NCBI GenBank assembly: GCA_902729315.2
Contig: LR746281.1
Coordinates: 1,059,001 to 1,123,000, forward strand
DNA length: 64,000 nt
Reading direction: 5' to 3'
Source: Spirodela intermedia
Lineage: Eukaryota > Streptophyta > Magnoliopsida > Alismatales > Araceae
Shown here: positions 59,386 through 64,000 of the stretch, piece after piece
How positions within the stretch are numbered: the stretch's first letter is position 1
Layout of the letters: each line of letters begins with the position of its first letter
The notes under the pieces: model-generated
What the model saw: only the letters and a program-made list of their open reading frames with translations
Told to the model about the DNA's origin: nothing
The model's database searches: none
Program-made: the position numbers and the translations under genes

Positions 59386-61520
59386 TGATGTGGCCTTGTC
59401 TTTGTGTTTAAATACACATTATCTAATAATATTTATAAATAAGACTTAACAAAATATTAGTACAGAAGTTAGTCTCAAGTTGAACATAAGGAGATTGATT
59501 AATCCCTCATGAAAACTAGTTTATGTGATTTTAATATTTTATCACTATTTAATAGAAATAATAAAATAGACGAGTGAGTTGAGAAGAATAAAGAAAGGGA
59601 AGTGGAAAAAGAAAGAAGGAAATGAGAGAGCTCTCATGAAGGATGAGAGAAAAGATCTCTTGCAAAAGAGAGAGAAAGAGATGAGAAAATCTCACATGAG
59701 ATAGAGAGAGAGAAAGGTCTCACAAGATAAAGAAGGAGAGAGAAGGGAGAAGAGAAAATCTCACATGAGATAGAGAGAGAGAAAGGTCTCACAAGATAAA
59801 GACGGAGAGAGAGGGAGATCAATTGATGGAGAGAAAGAGAATGAGATTGATTGATTCATCAATTGATTGATCGATTGAGAGAGAGAGAGAGATCTCATGA
59901 GAGACAAAGATAGAGACTTATGATGATAATAAAGAAAGAGAGAAATACGATCAACTTGTTTTAATGGTGACCATTATTGTCAAATGAAAATTCACACACA
60001 TGACATGAGTTCAGTTGTGAATATCTCCACATTGTTTCAACAATTCAATGATCATTAAGTAGCCTTTAATTTCAGTAATTTAGTATCCAAAAAAGAAAAA
60101 ATACATGTTATTCACCAAATGTCAAGAACATGAATACGTCAAGATTTAACTCCAAAAATCAATTAAAAATAAATTTAGCTTAATCTTAGATGAGTTTTAG
60201 AGGATTCAGAAGAATAATGAAGATTATTCATCAAGTTTTGAATTAGTTCTACTCATCTTTATTAGAACATGTATGAAACAAAAATAACTTGACATAAAAT
60301 ATAAATAAATGACAAAAAAGGTAAGTAAATACTAAAATTAGGAAATAAATCATTGCCCAAGTTTAGTCCATCTCTTAAGTAACTAGAGACACTAGTGTGA
60401 CGGCTTGGTTTCACCCAAACATACCACACTATGTCAAAAGTTGTAGAAGTATCATTTGAAAGTGCTATGCCACTTGCCAAAGAGATCTGCTAAAAGGAGA
60501 GGCCCTGAGTGCAATTAGGGGAGGAAGGAACGAGCTTGCCGATCATCAAAAGTGTTGATCACATGAAAGGAGGGAAGAATAGATAGTTATATTCATGACT
60601 ACCATCAAGATTTTAAAGATAATTGATAATATTTGTTTTATTAGCTAATAATTAATTATTGTCTTTATATCTCTAATAGTAATCTGTGCGAGAAGTTATG
60701 TTCTCAGTATCGTGGCCCTTCACGAGCCACTAGATTAGATGTGCTTGGTCATGTGGTGCATTGAGTGACGCAAGATCAACCCCTCATGTACCGCTGCCAA
60801 CCAAGAACTTAAATCCTTAGTACTATGGCACCTTTTTAGCCATTGGATCATCATTTAGGCCACATGCATGCCTAAGCCACATGCATCCCTAGTACTATAT
60901 GTATTTAGTATCGTGGTGGTTCACCCACCCACAAGATCTAGCTTATTTGATGATGTGGCTTGCTGAACGCCATTTGATGACACCACACTCTAAATGGCTG
61001 CCTTGAAACACACAAGAAATGTTAGTCTCACATCGGAAATATCTCAATAACTGAGCTAAATATAAATCAAAGTTAGGTTATGTAAGTAGAGATCCTTTTT
61101 TCCAAAAAAAATAATGACTTAGATCATCTTGGAAGAAGGTAAAAAGGTGATTTGCCTTCATGCACACGTGTGTACAACACTCCTTGCTCCAAGACTGGTT
61201 GGCCACCGAGATGTGGTAGGGGAGTGACACACATGTGAGCAAGTTCTCCACCACTCGAGCCCAGCTCATGGTCCCTTGATTTGGGTCTACTCGCTAGATA
61301 GTGCCCCTCCAGGTCAGTTGCCAAGTGCTAATTTGCCAATTTGCCAATGGGTGGTGATATTTTTATATTTTATTCTTATATTTTCTAAAAAATCAAAAAT
61401 TACTATAAGTATTTTTGAACTTAAGACTTCTAAAATTAATAATACATTCCTATATTTATTAAGAAATTTAGCAAAAAAAATAAAAATGTAACTAATTAAA
61501 ATACAAAAATATAACCTTAA
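59386..61520 (+). mobile_element. LTR family 2, copy 2
   Basis: Begins TGATGTGGCCTTGTC and includes a long purine-rich (GA/GAAA) block at 59580-59950. Matches copy 1 (15070-17049) in inverse orientation along its whole length, and is followed directly by copy 3. Confidence 0.7.
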
Positions 61521-62790
61521 TGATGTGTACTTGTTGTTCTATTTAAATATACATTATCTAATAATATTTATAATTAAAACTTAATAAAATTATTATAGAC
61601 ATAAGTCTCAAGTAGAACATAGTTAGATTGATTAATCTATCATAAAAACTAATTTACTTTATATATAAAGTGATTTTAATATTTCATTAATATTTAATGG
61701 AAATAATAAAATAAGAATAAAAGAAGGGAAATGGAGAAGAGAAAGGAGAAAAAGAGAGAGAAGGGATGAGATCTCTCACAAAAGGGAGAGAAAGAGAGAG
61801 GAGGAGAGAAATCTCACATGAGATAGAGAGAGAAAAGTCTCACAAGAGAGAGAGAAAGAAGGAGAGAGAGCGAGATCAATTAAGAGAGGGAGAGAGAAAT
61901 GAAGAGATCTCACGAGAGATGGAGAGAGACGAAAGGTCTCATGAAAGAGCGAGATAGAAAAATAAGACAAAAATGATGAAAGAGAGAAATACAATCAACT
62001 TATTTCATGGTAACCATTATTCTTGAACAAATGTGTGCTCAAAGATTAACAAACATAAGATGGGGTTAGTCATGAATGTCTCTAGTTTATTTTAACAGTT
62101 GAATGCTCATTAATCAGCCTTTAATCTCGATGATTTTATGTTCGAAAATAGAAAAGTATTTGTTATTCATGAAACATCAAAAATATGAATATGTCAAGAT
62201 TTAACTGTGAAAATCAATAGAAAAGAATTCAAAAATGATCTTAACTTGATCTCAGATGAGTTTCGAAGGATTCAGGAGAAAAACAAAAATCATTCATCAA
62301 GTTTTGAATTAATTCTACTCATTTCAATTAAAACATACATGAAACGGAAATAACTTGTCGTAAAATATATAAATCATAAAAGTATGTAAGTAAATGTTGA
62401 AAATAGAAAATAAATCATTGTTGTAGTTTAGTTTGCCTCCTAGGCAGCTGGAGAAACTAGTGTGGCAGCTTGGTTTCATTTAGATGTGTCACACCATGCC
62501 AAAGTCGTAGAAGTATCGTTTGGAAGTGTTGCACTGCTTCCTAGAGAGATCCACAAAAAGAGAGGTTGATCACGTTGTCACTATCGTTTGAGGGGAGAAG
62601 AGCTAACCACTCACTAAATCCTTGAGTGTTGTTAGGGGAGGAAGGAATGAGCTTAGCCAATCACCGGAGGTGTTGATGACACAAAATGAGGGAGGAAACA
62701 AATTGTCATATTTGCAAATACTATTGAGATTTTAAGGATAATTGATAATGTCTATTTTATTAGATAATAATTAATTATTATCTTTATATT
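61521..62790 (+). mobile_element. LTR family 2, copy 3 (interrupted by copy K)
   Basis: Begins TGATGTGTACTTGTTG and repeats copy 2 up to the TTAATTATTATCTTTATAT block, where family 1 copy K begins. Purine block at 61690-61980. Confidence 0.7.
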
Positions 62791-64000
62791 TGATGTGACT
62801 TAATCATTATATATTAAATCACAAAAATTTAAAATTTATGAAACTAGAAACTACTAATTTTTAGATATTTAGAAGTATTTCTCAATAAATATATCAATTA
62901 TAATTGAATAAAATTTCTAAAAATAGTATAAAATTTTTAAATCAATCATAGAGATATAATATAATATTGGGTAAATTTTCAGAATTTTCCTCAAGTAATA
63001 ATTTTTTTTATAAATTTTAGATTAAGAAATGAAAATAAAATATATTTAAAAACAAAAAAGAGAAATAAGGTGCAAACATCAAGATGACATTAATGCTTGA
63101 TGAACGCTAGTCAGGTAGAAATAAAGTTCCACTCGATGGTTCTTATGTAAGTGAGTATAGATAATTTAATTGATCAAATTAAGATTTGTAGAAAACTAGA
63201 AGAATCATAATTCAATGAAGAATAGTGTAGTAAATTTAAATTATATAAATTATCACTAAATGAAGCGTAAATTAAGTTGAATGTAGGAAAATAGAGTTCT
63301 AGTATTGCAATGGTGATGTGACAATGATGCACTGAAATTTTGAACATTCAAGAGGATTATTGTGTAATGTCCACAACCTCAAAGGTTATTCTTAGATAAG
63401 GATGACGTAGTAATCTTTAGATCTTCTTGCAAAGTCTAGAGATTAATGAAATAGGTTATCAAATCGTCTTCGCTAGTTGTAACCTAATGGAGTCAAAAAA
63501 CATCGACTTTGTGGCTCTCTAGCGGTTGTCACTTGATAGAGAAGAGCTTGATGGAGGTGAGGCGTGTGTCAAGGAGCTTCATCCTCAAGTTTGTGTAGCA
63601 AGAAGAGACTTTTCATCACATCTAGTATTTTCTCAAGAGGAAACTTGTCTCTTGACAAATCATCCTCTTCTTGATGACAACTTGTTCGTGGATCAATCAT
63701 AGATAATTTACTTGATGGATTCATGATTGTTTTATTGCAAATCATTCAATAATTTTAGTAACAATATTTTACAAATTTTGTTCATGAGATTTTTGTCAAT
63801 GATTCAATGATTCTGGCGGCTTAATCCTTTATCGGCAATCTGCAGGAAAGTTATGATTTAATCAGATAAAAATATAAGTTTTGGCTCTAGTAGGATTCAA
63901 ACTTGCATTAGTTGCCTAAGGGGTATTTTAAGCAGTCTAATACCCTTATAAAGTGACATCATCATGATATATCGTTGTTATACCTAAGGGGTATTTTAGG
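62791..64000 (-). mobile_element. LTR family 1, copy K (runs off the window)
   Basis: Begins TGATGTGACTTAATC and matches copy E for about 1.2 kb up to the window edge. Inserted into family 2 copy 3. Confidence 0.75.

Overview
This is nuclear DNA from a flowering plant. It has multi-exon genes with GT-AG introns, chloroplast- and mitochondria-directed proteins, plant-only families (MLO, STIG1, fibrillin/PAP), long GA/CT microsatellites and dense Ty3-gypsy and LINE debris. The GC-rich first exons with AT-richer later exons would suit a monocot, but that is only a hint. Exon models below come from reading splice sites, phase continuity and family conservation by eye.

Left part, about 1-11.3 kb, is gene-rich. 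Positions 1-1130 look like the 5' transcribed end of a leftward gene outside the window. A rightward six-exon J-domain protein gene (1928-6912, 248 codons) follows. Then comes a leftward eleven-exon gene (11226-7993, 412 codons) for a two-domain plastid fibrillin, the PAP12/FBN10 type. Its first intron appears to use a GC donor.

From 11.5 to 22.8 kb lies one decayed chromodomain-bearing Ty3-gypsy element, with gag, protease, RT, RNase H, integrase and chromodomain remnants in order. It is split by at least three later insertions: LTR family 1 copies at 12919 and 19251, and an LTR family 2 copy at 15070 with a perfect 5-bp target duplication. A leftward 15-exon MLO gene (27816-23232) follows; one missing base in exon 11 breaks its frame. 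Just beyond it (28117-28835) is a headless copy of the 5' part of the PAP12 gene, joined to the same retroelement leader and gag as the original, so a gene-plus-transposon segment exists on both sides of MLO.

From 33 to 49.7 kb a segment of about 2.7 kb is present as an inverted duplication. The left arm has an intact single-exon STIG1-like gene (34166-34600); the right arm has a STIG1 pseudogene (48552-48144). The roughly 11 kb spacer holds nested family 1 LTRs and a gag-only Ty3-gypsy element. The right end (50.4-64 kb) holds an L1-type LINE with intact-looking 5' end but truncated RT, more LTRs of both families, and no recognisable host gene.

In all, four host loci are recognisable as genes (J-protein, PAP12, MLO, STIG1), plus two derived pseudogenes. 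They do not form a pathway or cluster. No convincing new biochemical system was found; the notable items are gene decay and duplication events and an unusually dense local population of one LTR family.
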